NCBI RefSeq assembly: GCF_937973075.1
Contig: NZ_CALBWL010000006.1
Coordinates: 1-58,927, forward strand
DNA length: 58,927 bases
Source of the DNA: an uncultured Campylobacter sp.
Lineage (GTDB): Bacteria; Campylobacterota; Campylobacteria; Campylobacterales; Campylobacteraceae
Reading direction: 5' to 3'
Shown: piece after piece, positions 34,953 through 43,977 of the stretch
Numbering within the stretch: position 1 is the stretch's first letter
Layout of the letters: each line of letters opens with the position of its first letter
Program-made: the position numbers and the translations under genes
The notes under the pieces: model-generated
Seen by the model: only the letters and a program-made list of their open reading frames with translations
Told to the model about the DNA's origin: nothing
Databases searched by the model: none

Positions 34953-36302
34953 ATGAATGATAAATTTAGCAAAATCGGCTTCATCCTCGCAGTCGCAGGC
35001 AGCGCCGTAGGGCTCGGTAATGCGTGGAAATTCCCCACTTTAGTAGGCACCAACGGCGGCAGCGCCTTTATCTTGCTATATCTTTTGCTGACGCTTTTGG
35101 TTAGCTTCGTGATCTTTTTAGCCGAGATCGTCATCGGCAGGCTAAGCGAAAGTGATCCGGTGCGCGCATTTGAAAAGCTCGCGCCCTCATACAAAGGCGC
35201 ATGGAAATACGCGGGATTTTTTATGATTAGTGCGCTTTTGATCTATGCTTTTTACAGCGTCGTAATGGGCTGGATCCTAAAATACGTGGTCTCAAGCGCT
35301 TTGTATCTGCCAAAAAGTATAGATGAAAGCGGCGCAGCGTTTAAAGCGCTTTTAGGTGGCGATTTTTTAAGCGTGGCGGTGTGCTTTACCATAGCGTCGG
35401 CGTTTTGCTTTTTCATCGTATCTAAAGGTGTCAAAAGCGGCATCGAGCGACTTAATGTCTGGATGATGCCTGCGCTATTTATTTTGCTAGTTTTGATGCT
35501 AATTTACGCCGCGAGTTTCGATGGATTCGGACGTAGCGCAAAATTCTTACTAGTGCCAGATTTTTCCAAGCTTAATAAAGATAGCGTTCTTTCGGCGCTA
35601 GGACTTGCGTTTTTTACGCTCTCGCTGGGCGTTACTACGATTATGACCTATGCCGCGAGCCTACCTGCACGCACTAATATCCTAACCTCAAGCATAAATA
35701 TCGTCTGCATTAATGTCCTAATCGGCGTGATGATGGGGCTTATCGTCTTTACTTTCATCTTTGAATTCGGCGGCGATCCCAAAGCGCAAGGCCCAGGGCT
35801 AGTGTTTGTCTCGCTGGTGGTACTTTTTTCAAAGCTCGGTGCGATCGGAAACATCCTAGCCTTTTTATTTTTCACCTCGCTGTTATTCGCGGCGATTACT
35901 TCTGCAATTTCGATGCTGGAGCCTGCGATTTATTATCTCGTAAACTCCCGCAAGCTAAGCCGCAAGCGCGCTTCACTTTTAGTTTTTGCCGTGACGTATG
36001 TTTTAGGGATATGCTGCATTTTGGGTTATTACGGTGGCACGAGCGAATACTTTAGCCTAGGTGGCAAGAACTTTTTTGACATGCTTGATTACCTGACCTC
36101 AAATATCTTAATGCCTCTTAGCGGCATAATTGTGGCGATTTTCGTAGGGTTCGTGATCAAAAAACGAGCCGTCGAAATTCTACTGCGCCCATATATGGGA
36201 CGAATGGGCTTTAAGCTGTGGTATTTCGTGCTGCTGCGCTTCGTGGCGCCAGTCGCGATCGTAGTGATCGCGCTCAATCAGCTAAAAATTTTAAATTTTT
36301 AA
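34953..36302 (+). CDS. Sodium:neurotransmitter symporter (NSS, LeuT-fold) transporter, copy 1
   Basis: 449 aa with 11-12 helices. It has the NSS signature F-S-K-I-G-F-I-L-A-V-A-G-S-A-V-G-L-G-N-A-W-K-F-P (residues 4-27), covering the sodium and substrate site in TM1. Next is K-S-G-I-E-R-L-N, with F-F-T-L-S-L-G and the conserved L-E-P in the second half. It imports an amino acid with sodium; tryptophan-, tyrosine- or methionine/alanine-type ligands are known in bacteria and cannot be separated here. Followed by a paralogue. Confidence 0.93.
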   Translation: MNDKFSKIGFILAVAGSAVGLGNAWKFPTLVGTNGGSAFILLYLLLTLLVSFVIFLAEIVIGRLSESDPVRAFEKLAPSYKGAWKYAGFFMISALLIYAFYSVVMGWILKYVVSSALYLPKSIDESGAAFKALLGGDFLSVAVCFTIASAFCFFIVSKGVKSGIERLNVWMMPALFILLVLMLIYAASFDGFGRSAKFLLVPDFSKLNKDSVLSALGLAFFTLSLGVTTIMTYAASLPARTNILTSSINIVCINVLIGVMMGLIVFTFIFEFGGDPKAQGPGLVFVSLVVLFSKLGAIGNILAFLFFTSLLFAAITSAISMLEPAIYYLVNSRKLSRKRASLLVFAVTYVLGICCILGYYGGTSEYFSLGGKNFFDMLDYLTSNILMPLSGIIVAIFVGFVIKKRAVEILLRPYMGRMGFKLWYFVLLRFVAPVAIVVIALNQLKILNF

Positions 36303-36613
36303 ATTTTGCAAAGCGAATGGATAACATGGAAGTTAAAATTTGGCACTGGGGCAGTCTAAAAGCGACGGACAAAATTTCATAGCGAACTTGCGGCCGATCC
36401 GCGAGCGGCTATGGCGGCTGTCAAAAAATCGCGCTTGAAATTTTATGTCTAGATAGGAGCATGCGGCGACCGTAATCAGCTTCGGCGAGACCGCGCTAAC
36501 CCGCGCGGCACCCCGCGCAAGACCACGGCAAAGACGCCGTAGCGCAGCCGCGTCTAATCACGCTGTGGAATTTTAAAATTCCGCAGCTTTAAAATTTAAA
36601 AATCGGAGCGAAA
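36303..36613. other. Intergenic between the two NSS genes
   Basis: About 310 bases with a GC-rich stretch at 36440-36560 and no gene. The TTTAAAATTTAAAAATCGGAGC just before 36614 supplies the ribosome site. Confidence 0.4.
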
Positions 36614-37957
36614 ATGAACGATAAATTTAGCAAAATCGGCTTCATACTTGCCGTCGCGGGCGGCGCGGTGGGGCTTGGCAACGCATGGAAATTCCCCACC
36701 CTCGTGGGCCAAAACGGCGGCAGCGCCTTCGTGCTTTTATACCTCGCGCTCACGCTAGGCGTGGGCTTTAGCATATTTTTAGCCGAGATGGCGCTAGGCA
36801 GGCTAAGCGGGCGGGATCTGCCGAGCGCATACGAAACGCTGGCGCCGCGCGGCGGACGAAAATGGCGCGCAGCAGGAGTTTTCATCGCGGGCGGCATGCT
36901 GGTGCTGTCCTTTTACCTCGTCATCCTCGGCTGGGTGATCCGCTACATATTTTTGGGCTTTTCTCCTCTGCCCGCAACCGCCGAGGAAGCCGGCGCCGTC
37001 TTTGACGATCTCATCTCTCATTCGCTAGCCACTAGCCTCGGCTTTTACGCGCTTGCGCTCGTGCTGACGCTATCCGTCGTCGCGCGCGGCATCAAAAGCG
37101 GTATCGAGCGGCTAAACGTCGTGATGATGCCGCTTCTTTTCGTGCTGCTGCTTGCGATGCTTGCGTATGCGTGCACGATGCAGGGCTTCGGCGCGGCGGC
37201 GAAATTTCTTTTCTACCCCGACCTCGGTAAAATCACCGTTAACTCCGTCCTCTCCGCGCTCGGGCTCGCGCTCTTTACCCTATGCGTGGGCGTCGGCTGT
37301 ATCGCGGCATACGCGGCATCTCTTAGCGAGGGGGTGCGGCTCGTGCGAAGCTCGGTGAACATCGTATTTATCAACATCGCGATCGGGCTGATGATGGGGC
37401 TCATCGTCTTTACCTTCATCTTCGAATTCCGCGCCGATCCCACGCAAGGTGCGGGGCTTGTGTTCGTCTCGCTCACTACGATGTTTGCAAAAATGGGGCT
37501 AGCGGGACAGGTGCTTGAAGTCGCGTTTTTCGTCTCGCTATTTTTCGCAGGGATCACGAGCGCAGTTTCTATGATCGAGCCCTTCGTCTTCTATCTCATC
37601 GGCAGGTTCAAAATTTCGCGGCTGCGCGCAGTCTGCATCTCTGGGCTTGTCATAGCGGTGTTAGGCGCATGCTCGCTACTATCGATGCACGCGGATTATG
37701 CGAGCAGGTTTAGGCTTTTCGGCGCGAGCTTTTTTGACTGCTTGGATTTCGTAAGTTCAAACGTCATGCTGCCTCTGGGCGCGCTAACCTCAGCAATCTT
37801 TGTTGGCTTCGTGATGGATGCACAGCGCCTGCGCGGGCTTTTTGGCGCCGATATGGGCGAGCTTGGATTTAAAATTTGGTACTTTTCGCTGCGCTTCGTA
37901 GCGCCCGTCGCGATCGTGATCATAATGGCAAATCTGCTGTTTTTCGGCGGGAAGTAG
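36614..37957 (+). CDS. Sodium:neurotransmitter symporter (NSS) transporter, copy 2
   Basis: 447 aa, the same architecture as copy 1 with an almost identical first 30 residues (M-N-D-K-F-S-K-I-G-F-I-L-A-V-A-G-G-A-V-G-L). The TM1 motif differs at one glycine (Ala-Gly-Gly against Ala-Gly-Ser). The two genes are tandem, so a duplication followed by divergence is likely. The second copy is richer in GC at third positions. The substrate may differ from copy 1. Confidence 0.93.
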   Translation: MNDKFSKIGFILAVAGGAVGLGNAWKFPTLVGQNGGSAFVLLYLALTLGVGFSIFLAEMALGRLSGRDLPSAYETLAPRGGRKWRAAGVFIAGGMLVLSFYLVILGWVIRYIFLGFSPLPATAEEAGAVFDDLISHSLATSLGFYALALVLTLSVVARGIKSGIERLNVVMMPLLFVLLLAMLAYACTMQGFGAAAKFLFYPDLGKITVNSVLSALGLALFTLCVGVGCIAAYAASLSEGVRLVRSSVNIVFINIAIGLMMGLIVFTFIFEFRADPTQGAGLVFVSLTTMFAKMGLAGQVLEVAFFVSLFFAGITSAVSMIEPFVFYLIGRFKISRLRAVCISGLVIAVLGACSLLSMHADYASRFRLFGASFFDCLDFVSSNVMLPLGALTSAIFVGFVMDAQRLRGLFGADMGELGFKIWYFSLRFVAPVAIVIIMANLLFFGGK

Positions 37958-37967
37958 AAAGCGATTC

Positions 37968-38003
37968 GGTTAAATTTAAAGCGGCACGGGTTTAAATTTA
38001 ACC
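37968..38003 (+). terminator. Perfect inverted repeat after the second NSS gene
   Basis: A 13-bp perfect repeat (GGTTAAATTTAAA and its complement) around a ten-base loop, eleven bases after the stop codon. Same arm sequence as the repeat at 12946-12990. Likely a terminator, although the following run is CTCTTT. Confidence 0.55.
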
Positions 38004-38088
38004 CTCTTTGGGCGAGCTAAATTTAAACGTTAACATCGCAGCCCGTTAGGCTCGTATTTTAACTAGCGTTTTGCTAAAGGAGTAAATT

Positions 38089-38919
38089 TTGAAAGCTCTT
38101 AAATTTATAGCCAAAGCCCTAATCGCGGCGCTCGGCGTTTGTGTGATCGTCGGCGCGCTTAATTACAGCGGGTTTAGCTTCGGCGATCTAAAATGGCTTA
38201 GCAAAGATGAGATGGTGCAAAATTTCGTACAGGACGAATTGGAAAATTATTATTATGAAGGGAAGTCCAAATACAATAAACTTTACACCATAGATACCAA
38301 CTTAACATTTCACGAAGCTATTTCTAAAATCAACGAAATCTTTGAAAATCATTCAAATGACAAGGACTTTAATTTAATACATGATCTAAATTCTTCACTC
38401 CCTTTTAGAGATATTACAGACGAAATGGTATCGGATGAAAAAACCCCATGGACTTTTTCAGATTTTATCTACCACCATACTGTCAATAATGTCGATGCGG
38501 GAGATAATTACACGTATAGACCATTTGAAGGTAATAGAAAAATAGACTATAAAAAAGAAAAAGGTAGAGTGATTATTCTTGATCAACATTACTTATCAAA
38601 TATTTATTTATCAGATACTTTCACCATAAAAGAATGTCGTAAAGAAACATCGTTTATTGATAGAATACTGGGCGAAAGCCAATTTTGTATGAAATTTATA
38701 GCGATAAAACGTATCCCCAATGAGTATGAGCCGAGCAAGCGGTATCGTGACGATCCAAATTTTATATTCAATAGCACGAAACGGGATTTTGATGTGTTTT
38801 TAAAAAATATAGATTCTGAAGAAAGCTGCCTCGGTATTATTGATTGCTATGAGGCTAGATTAGACAACCACGGAAGCAGATATATAGGATTTATGAAGCT
38901 TTTTGAGCTTATGAAATGA
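38089..38919 (+). CDS. Hypothetical membrane-anchored protein, TTG start
   Basis: 276 aa if it starts at TTG 38089, which has AAAGGAG seven bases upstream; no ATG fits the same place. An N-terminal helix (F-I-A-K-A-L-I-A-A-L-G-V-C-V-I-V-G-A-L) is followed by a soluble domain of about 240 residues, rich in Tyr, Asp, Asn and Lys, presumably periplasmic. Base composition changes sharply near 38230 from GC-richer to AT-rich, so the C-terminal part may have been acquired. No family recognised. Confidence 0.65.
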   Translation: MKALKFIAKALIAALGVCVIVGALNYSGFSFGDLKWLSKDEMVQNFVQDELENYYYEGKSKYNKLYTIDTNLTFHEAISKINEIFENHSNDKDFNLIHDLNSSLPFRDITDEMVSDEKTPWTFSDFIYHHTVNNVDAGDNYTYRPFEGNRKIDYKKEKGRVIILDQHYLSNIYLSDTFTIKECRKETSFIDRILGESQFCMKFIAIKRIPNEYEPSKRYRDDPNFIFNSTKRDFDVFLKNIDSEESCLGIIDCYEARLDNHGSRYIGFMKLFELMK

Positions 38920-39261
38920 TATGATGTTGGCAGTATTATATTAATTTGAAGTAACGATATCAAGCGCCCTAGCTCCGTGCGTAGCAAAACATAAAATTCC
39001 TCGTAAAATTTTACGCTTGACATCTTACGAATAGATTTTACCGAAGTAAAATTTTATCGGACGGCGCCGCACCTCGTGCTTCGAGCGCAAAACGTTTAGC
39101 AAATATCGCGATAAATTTAAACTTATAATAGTGGAGTTTGAAAAAAAGACGCGCCGCTTTGAAAGCGCATACGAAGCTACGTGGCGATATTTGCGGCAAG
39201 CGGTGCAAGTCATGCCGCTAAATTTGGAGCGAAATTTCAAAATAAGGCTAAATTAAAGAAT
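38920..39261. other. Intergenic downstream of the TTG-start gene
   Basis: About 340 bases between two convergent genes. The minus-strand frame at 39025-39240 is unsupported. No clear hairpin with a U-run seen. Confidence 0.35.
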
Positions 39262-40608
39262 TTAGCCGTTCATTATCGATAGCAACTCGGTGTTGTCTTT
39301 GGTTTTTAGCATCTTGGCATATAAAAATTTCAGCGCCTCGACGTCGTCCATCGTCGAGATAGCCGAGCGCAGTGCCCAGATCTTTTGCAGATTTTCGCTA
39401 CCTTGCAAAAGCTCCTCTTTGCGCGTGCCAGACTTGGTGATATTGATCGCCGGGTAAATTCTGCGATCCGAGATGTTACGATCAAGGATGATCTCGCTGT
39501 TGCCCGTGCCTTTAAACTCCTCGAAAATCACGTCGTCCATTCGTGAGCCGGTCTCGATGAGCGCGGTAGCGACGATGGTAAGAGAACCGCCGTTTTCGAT
39601 ATTTCGCGCCGCACCGAAGAAGCGCTTCGGCTTATGCAGGGCGTTTGCGTCCACGCCGCCGCTTAGGACTTTGCCGCTGCTAGGCGTGACGGTGTTGTAA
39701 GCGCGCGCAAGGCGGGTGATGCTATCGAGCAGGATGACGACGTCCTTGCCGTTTTCGACGGCGCGTTTTGCCTTTTCGATGACGAGCTCGGCGACGCGAA
39801 CGTGGTTGAATGCGGGCTGATCGAAGGTCGAGCTAAACACTTCGCCGCGCACGCTGCGCTCCATATCGGTAACCTCTTCGGGGCGCTCGTCGACTAGCAG
39901 CACCAAAAGCTCGACCTCGGGGTGGTTGCGCGTAATGCCGTTGGCAAGCTCTTTCATAAGCTCCGTTTTACCGCTACGCGGAGGCGCCGTGATGAGCCCG
40001 CGCTGTCCCTTGCCGATCGGGGTAAAAAGATCGAGCACGCGACCGGTAAGGCGCATAGGATCGTATTCGAGCTTGAGCTTTTCGGTCGGAAAAAGCGGCG
40101 TGAGATTGTCAAATAGCGGTCGCTCTCTGGCCTCTTGGATCGATTTGTAATTGATCGCCTCGATCTTTAAGAGCGCGTAGTACTTCTCCTGATCCTTCGG
40201 CTCGCGCACCTGGCCCGTGACGATGTCGCCGACGCGAAGGGCGAATTTACGGATCTGACTTAGACTCACGTAGGCGTCGTTGGCGCTGTCGCTTAAATTT
40301 GAATCTATGCCGCGCAAAAAGCCGTAACCCTCGGCGGTAACCTCCAAAATCCCCGTAAAAAGTATGAAGCCGCCCTGCTTCGTCTGCATGCGTAAAATTT
40401 CAAAAACGAGCGCTTGGCGGCGGAATTCGCGTGGGTTCTCGACGCCTAGCTCGTCTGCTATGGCGATGAGATTTTCAAGATCCATCGAGCGGAGCTCCTC
40501 GATCTGGTAGCCCTCGACGGGAACGTGCGTTTTAGCGTAAGTTTTTCTGCCGTTTTGATTAGAATTTGAAACGGCGGTCTGAGCGGAATTTTGACTTGTA
40601 TTTTCCAT
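39262..40608 (-). CDS. rho: Transcription termination factor Rho
   Basis: 448 aa. An N-terminal helical part with the E-E-L-R-S-M-D-L-E-N-L-I-A-I-A-D-E-L-G-V motif is followed by the RNA-binding OB fold (E-G-Y-G-F-L-R). The ATPase has Walker A A-P-P-R-S-G-K-T, the Q-loop and R-P-E-E-V-T-D-M. The first 20 residues are Asn/Gln/Ser-rich (T-S-Q-N-S-A-Q-T-A-V), reminiscent of the low-complexity stretches elsewhere in this window. First gene of a minus-strand group; accA lies 60 bases upstream. Confidence 0.97.
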   Translation of the reverse strand: MENTSQNSAQTAVSNSNQNGRKTYAKTHVPVEGYQIEELRSMDLENLIAIADELGVENPREFRRQALVFEILRMQTKQGGFILFTGILEVTAEGYGFLRGIDSNLSDSANDAYVSLSQIRKFALRVGDIVTGQVREPKDQEKYYALLKIEAINYKSIQEARERPLFDNLTPLFPTEKLKLEYDPMRLTGRVLDLFTPIGKGQRGLITAPPRSGKTELMKELANGITRNHPEVELLVLLVDERPEEVTDMERSVRGEVFSSTFDQPAFNHVRVAELVIEKAKRAVENGKDVVILLDSITRLARAYNTVTPSSGKVLSGGVDANALHKPKRFFGAARNIENGGSLTIVATALIETGSRMDDVIFEEFKGTGNSEIILDRNISDRRIYPAINITKSGTRKEELLQGSENLQKIWALRSAISTMDDVEALKFLYAKMLKTKDNTELLSIMNG

Positions 40609-40668
40609 TTGTCCTCTTAGAGTGTGAAGTTATTAAATTTGGTTTTAAAAAGTTGCGAAATTTAAAAT

Positions 40669-41607
40669 TTAGTTTTCTTTATAAGCACCGAACCTTAAAA
40701 TTTTTTGTTGCCTTCTGCTGATGAGCTCGTCTATGCTAAGATCGTCTAGCTTGTGCAGCTCGGTTAAGACGTAGTTTCCAAGCGCTTTTATCGCGCCGTC
40801 TTTATCTCTGTGAGCGCCCGTTTTTGGTTCTTTGATCACGTCGTCGATCAAGCCCAGCTCTTTTAGCTCCTCGGCGGTGATTTTTAGCGCCTTCGTAGCG
40901 GCTTCGCTCTTGCTTGGATCGTTCCACAAAATCGCAGCACAGCCCTCGGGAGAGATAACCGAAAAAATTGAGTTTTGAAGCATCGCCAGCCGATCGGCCA
41001 CGCCGATAGCCAAAGCTCCGCCGCTACCGCCCTCGCCTATAACTACGGCGATCGTAGGGGTTTTAATATCGCTAAGCTCATATAGATTTCGCGCGATAGC
41101 CTCGCTCTGACCACGTTCCTCGGCACCAAGTCCCGGATATGCGCCCGGAGTGTCAATCAAAAACAAAATAGGAAGGTTAAATTTCTCAGCAAGTTTTGCT
41201 ACGCGCAGTGCCTTGCGATAGCCCTCCGGATGCGGCATACCGAAATTTCGCTTCAGCTTGTTTTTGGTGCCGCGACCCTTCTGCTCGGCGATCACGGCGA
41301 TTTTGCGATTACCCATAATGCCCAGATAGCACACGATCGAAGGATCGTCTCTAAAGGCGCGGTCGCCGTGAAGTTCCCTGGCGTCTTGCAAAAGCGCGCG
41401 AATATAATCGATCGCGTAAGGGCGATCTGGGTGGCGCGCAAGCTGAAGCCTTTGATATTCGTTTAAATTTTTATAAACTTTGGAAATTTCTTTTTCGAGG
41501 TTCTTATTTAAAATTTCGACCGCGTCCTCATCGCCGCGAATTTTAGCGGCGGTGATGTCATCGTCGATCTGCTTTATAGACTTTTCGAAGTCCAGATAGC
41601 TCGCCAT
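40669..41607 (-). CDS. accA: Acetyl-CoA carboxylase carboxyltransferase subunit alpha
   Basis: 312 aa. N-terminal coiled segment (L-D-F-E-K-S-I-K-Q-I-D-D-D-I), then the crotonase-like core with F-G-M-P-H-P-E-G-Y-R-K-A and the E-G-G-S-G-G-A-L-A-I oxyanion loop. Forms malonyl-CoA with AccD. Start ATG overlaps the fabF stop (TAATG). With fabF, acpP and fabG it forms a fatty-acid operon. Confidence 0.96.
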   Translation of the reverse strand: MASYLDFEKSIKQIDDDITAAKIRGDEDAVEILNKNLEKEISKVYKNLNEYQRLQLARHPDRPYAIDYIRALLQDARELHGDRAFRDDPSIVCYLGIMGNRKIAVIAEQKGRGTKNKLKRNFGMPHPEGYRKALRVAKLAEKFNLPILFLIDTPGAYPGLGAEERGQSEAIARNLYELSDIKTPTIAVVIGEGGSGGALAIGVADRLAMLQNSIFSVISPEGCAAILWNDPSKSEAATKALKITAEELKELGLIDDVIKEPKTGAHRDKDGAIKALGNYVLTELHKLDDLSIDELISRRQQKILRFGAYKEN

Positions 41608-42824
41608 TAATCTACTCTTTTGAAAATAAGCGACGCGTTTGTGCCGCCGAATCCGAAGTTATTGCTCATAACACAATCGAGTTTGGCTTTTCTAGCGACG
41701 TTAGGGACGTAGTCCAAATCGCAATCGGGATCTTTTGAAATTTGATTTATCGTAGGCGGTATGATGCCGTTTTGCATCGCTAAAAGGCTGATCGCAGCCT
41801 CTACCGCTCCGGCAGCGCCCAGACAGTGTCCTAGCTGACCCTTGGTGGAGCTGACCGCAGGCACCTTGCCCTCGCCGAAAAGCTCTTTTAACGCCGCGGT
41901 TTCATTTTTGTCGTTTATCGCGGTAGACGTTCCGTGAGCGTTGATATAATCAATCTTCGGGCGTCCCGCCATATCGTAGGCCTTTTTCATAGCGCGGATC
42001 GGGCCGTCCAGGCTAGGCGAAGTGATATGATAAGCATCGCCGCTAGCGCCGAATCCTACGAGCTCGCCGTAAATTTTAGCGCCGCGCGCTTTTGCGTCTT
42101 CTAGCTCTTCTAAAACCAAAGCCGCCGCGCCTTCGCCCATAACAAAGCCGTTTCGCTCCGCATCAAACGGACGTGAAGCGTGCGCAGGATCGTCATTTCT
42201 AGCACAAAGCGCCTTCATCGCAGCAAATCCGCCAATACCTACGGGACAAACCGCAGCCTCGGCTCCCACTGCGAGCATCTTTTTCGCTTCGCCAATCATG
42301 ATAACTCTCGCAGCGTCCATAATCGCATGCGCAGAAGCCGCACAAGCCGTAACGCTGGATAAATTCGGACCTTTTAATTTATAATATATAGAAACAAAGC
42401 CGCCGAGCATATTTACTAACGCGGAAGGGATAAAAAACGGAGAAATTCGCCTAGGACCGCGCTGCAAGCAAGTATTGGCATTTATCTCGATATTCGGTAA
42501 ACCGCCGATACCGCTAGCGGAGCTAACGCCGAATTCGTCGCTATCGAAACCGCTAAATTTAGCGTCCTCTATAGCTTCGCCCGCGGCCTTAAGCCCGAGT
42601 TGGACAAATCTATCCATCTTTTTTATCTCTTTTCCATCCTCGATTATGCTGCTTGGATCGAAACCTTTTACTTCAGCTGCAATTTGAACCGGAAATTCGC
42701 TAGCGTCAAAGAGCGAAATTTTATCAACCCCGGTTTTTCCGTTACAGATATTTTCAAAACTGCTCTGTTTGTCAAGCCCGAGAGAGGTTATCATCCCGAT
42801 GCCCGTTACTACGACTCGTTTCAA
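41607..42824 (-). CDS. fabF: Beta-ketoacyl-ACP synthase II
   Basis: 405 aa. Catalytic Cys in V-T-A-C-A-A-S-A-H, His in N-A-H-G-T-S-T and His in G-H-C-L-G-A-A-G. Condenses malonyl-ACP with acyl-ACP in elongation. It sits 18 bases after acpP and overlaps accA by one base. Confidence 0.97.
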   Translation of the reverse strand: MKRVVVTGIGMITSLGLDKQSSFENICNGKTGVDKISLFDASEFPVQIAAEVKGFDPSSIIEDGKEIKKMDRFVQLGLKAAGEAIEDAKFSGFDSDEFGVSSASGIGGLPNIEINANTCLQRGPRRISPFFIPSALVNMLGGFVSIYYKLKGPNLSSVTACAASAHAIMDAARVIMIGEAKKMLAVGAEAAVCPVGIGGFAAMKALCARNDDPAHASRPFDAERNGFVMGEGAAALVLEELEDAKARGAKIYGELVGFGASGDAYHITSPSLDGPIRAMKKAYDMAGRPKIDYINAHGTSTAINDKNETAALKELFGEGKVPAVSSTKGQLGHCLGAAGAVEAAISLLAMQNGIIPPTINQISKDPDCDLDYVPNVARKAKLDCVMSNNFGFGGTNASLIFKRVD

Positions 42825-42842
42825 AACTGCTTCCTTAAAATT

Positions 42843-43079
42843 TTATTTCTTAGGCAAATTTTCTATATAATCTACTACGTCTTTAATGCTTACTAATTTT
42901 TCGGACTCGCTATCAGGGATCTCGATACCGAATTTCTCCTCTAAAGCCATTACTAGCTCAACTACATCAAGAGAGTCCGCGCCCAAATCCTCGATAATTT
43001 TAGAGTCAAGTTTAACCTGATCCGGGCTAACGCTTAGTTGCTCTACAACTACGTCTCTTACATCTTCAAATACTGCCAT
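42843..43079 (-). CDS. acpP: Acyl carrier protein
   Basis: 78 aa, acidic. The phosphopantetheine attachment serine lies in D-L-G-A-D-S-L-D-V-V-E-L. The I-V-E/I-E-I-P-D-S-E type helix II follows. Central carrier of fatty-acid and lipid A synthesis. An AGGAG ribosome site precedes ATG 43079. Confidence 0.97.
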   Translation of the reverse strand: MAVFEDVRDVVVEQLSVSPDQVKLDSKIIEDLGADSLDVVELVMALEEKFGIEIPDSESEKLVSIKDVVDYIENLPKK

Positions 43080-43133
43080 TTTAGCACTCCTTTAAAAAAA
43101 TACCGCGTAATTCTATAATATTTAACCTTAAAG

Positions 43134-43877
43134 CTACATATAGAGCCCGCCGTTGATTTTAAGCGTCTCTCCAGTAATGTAGCCCGCACCGTCGCTAAGC
43201 AAAAACGCAACTCCTTCGGCGACGTCGCTCGTGCTTCCGAGGCGCTTAAGCGGGATGCTCGCTTCGTAGCTTGCTTTTACGTCGTCGCTTAGCGCGTCCG
43301 TCATATCCGTAGCGATGAAGCCTGGAGTTATGCAGTTGAAGCGGATTCCGCGCGCGGCGCCCTCCTTTGCGAAACTCTTACTCATCGCGATCATTCCGCC
43401 CTTGCTCGCGCTGTAATTGACCTGCCCGGCGTTTCCCATTTCACCGACGATCGAGGCGATATTTACGACCGCGCCGAAGCGCTTTTTGCTCATTAGCTTT
43501 AGAGCTTCGCGGCAGCCGATGAAAGCGCTGCTTAAATTTGCTTCGATCACGCCCATGAAGTCTTCCAGCTTCATCCTAAGCGCGAGCTTGTCGTTCGTGA
43601 CGCCCGCGTTATTTACGAGATAGCTTAGTTCGCCGTCGCTTTGCGCGATCAGGGCAATCGCCTCGCTAAATTCCGCCTCGTTCGTCGCGTCAAATTTTAT
43701 CACGGCACCCTCTCCGCCGTTTGCGCGGATCTCCTCTAGCAGCGCGTCGGCTATCTCGGGCTTTGAGCGATAATTAATCCACACCTTAAGTCCATAGCCC
43801 GCTAAAGTCCTTGCGATCTGCGCGCCGATACCGCGGCTCGCGCCCGTGATTAAAACGTTTTTTCCACTAAATTTCAT
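43134..43877 (-). CDS. fabG: 3-oxoacyl-ACP reductase
   Basis: 247 aa. T-G-A-S-R-G-I-G cofactor motif, N-N-A-G, and the catalytic Y-S-A-S-K-G. C-terminus I-T-G-E-T-L-K-I-N-G-G-L-Y-M is typical of FabG. NADPH-dependent reduction step of fatty-acid synthesis. Upstream of acpP on the same strand. Confidence 0.96.
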   Translation of the reverse strand: MKFSGKNVLITGASRGIGAQIARTLAGYGLKVWINYRSKPEIADALLEEIRANGGEGAVIKFDATNEAEFSEAIALIAQSDGELSYLVNNAGVTNDKLALRMKLEDFMGVIEANLSSAFIGCREALKLMSKKRFGAVVNIASIVGEMGNAGQVNYSASKGGMIAMSKSFAKEGAARGIRFNCITPGFIATDMTDALSDDVKASYEASIPLKRLGSTSDVAEGVAFLLSDGAGYITGETLKINGGLYM

Positions 43878-43977
43878 ATTTGTCCTTTTATTAAAATTTT
43901 AATCTCTAGCGTAAATTTATCCAAATTTACCTAAATTTTAGCAGTTTAATCTACTCGCGACCTGCGCCGTTGAAATT

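Noticed and set aside
34832..35194. Upstream extension of the nitroreductase frame
   Set aside because: It runs antisense through the NSS gene's conserved TM1 region; the ATG at 34831 has the only good ribosome site.
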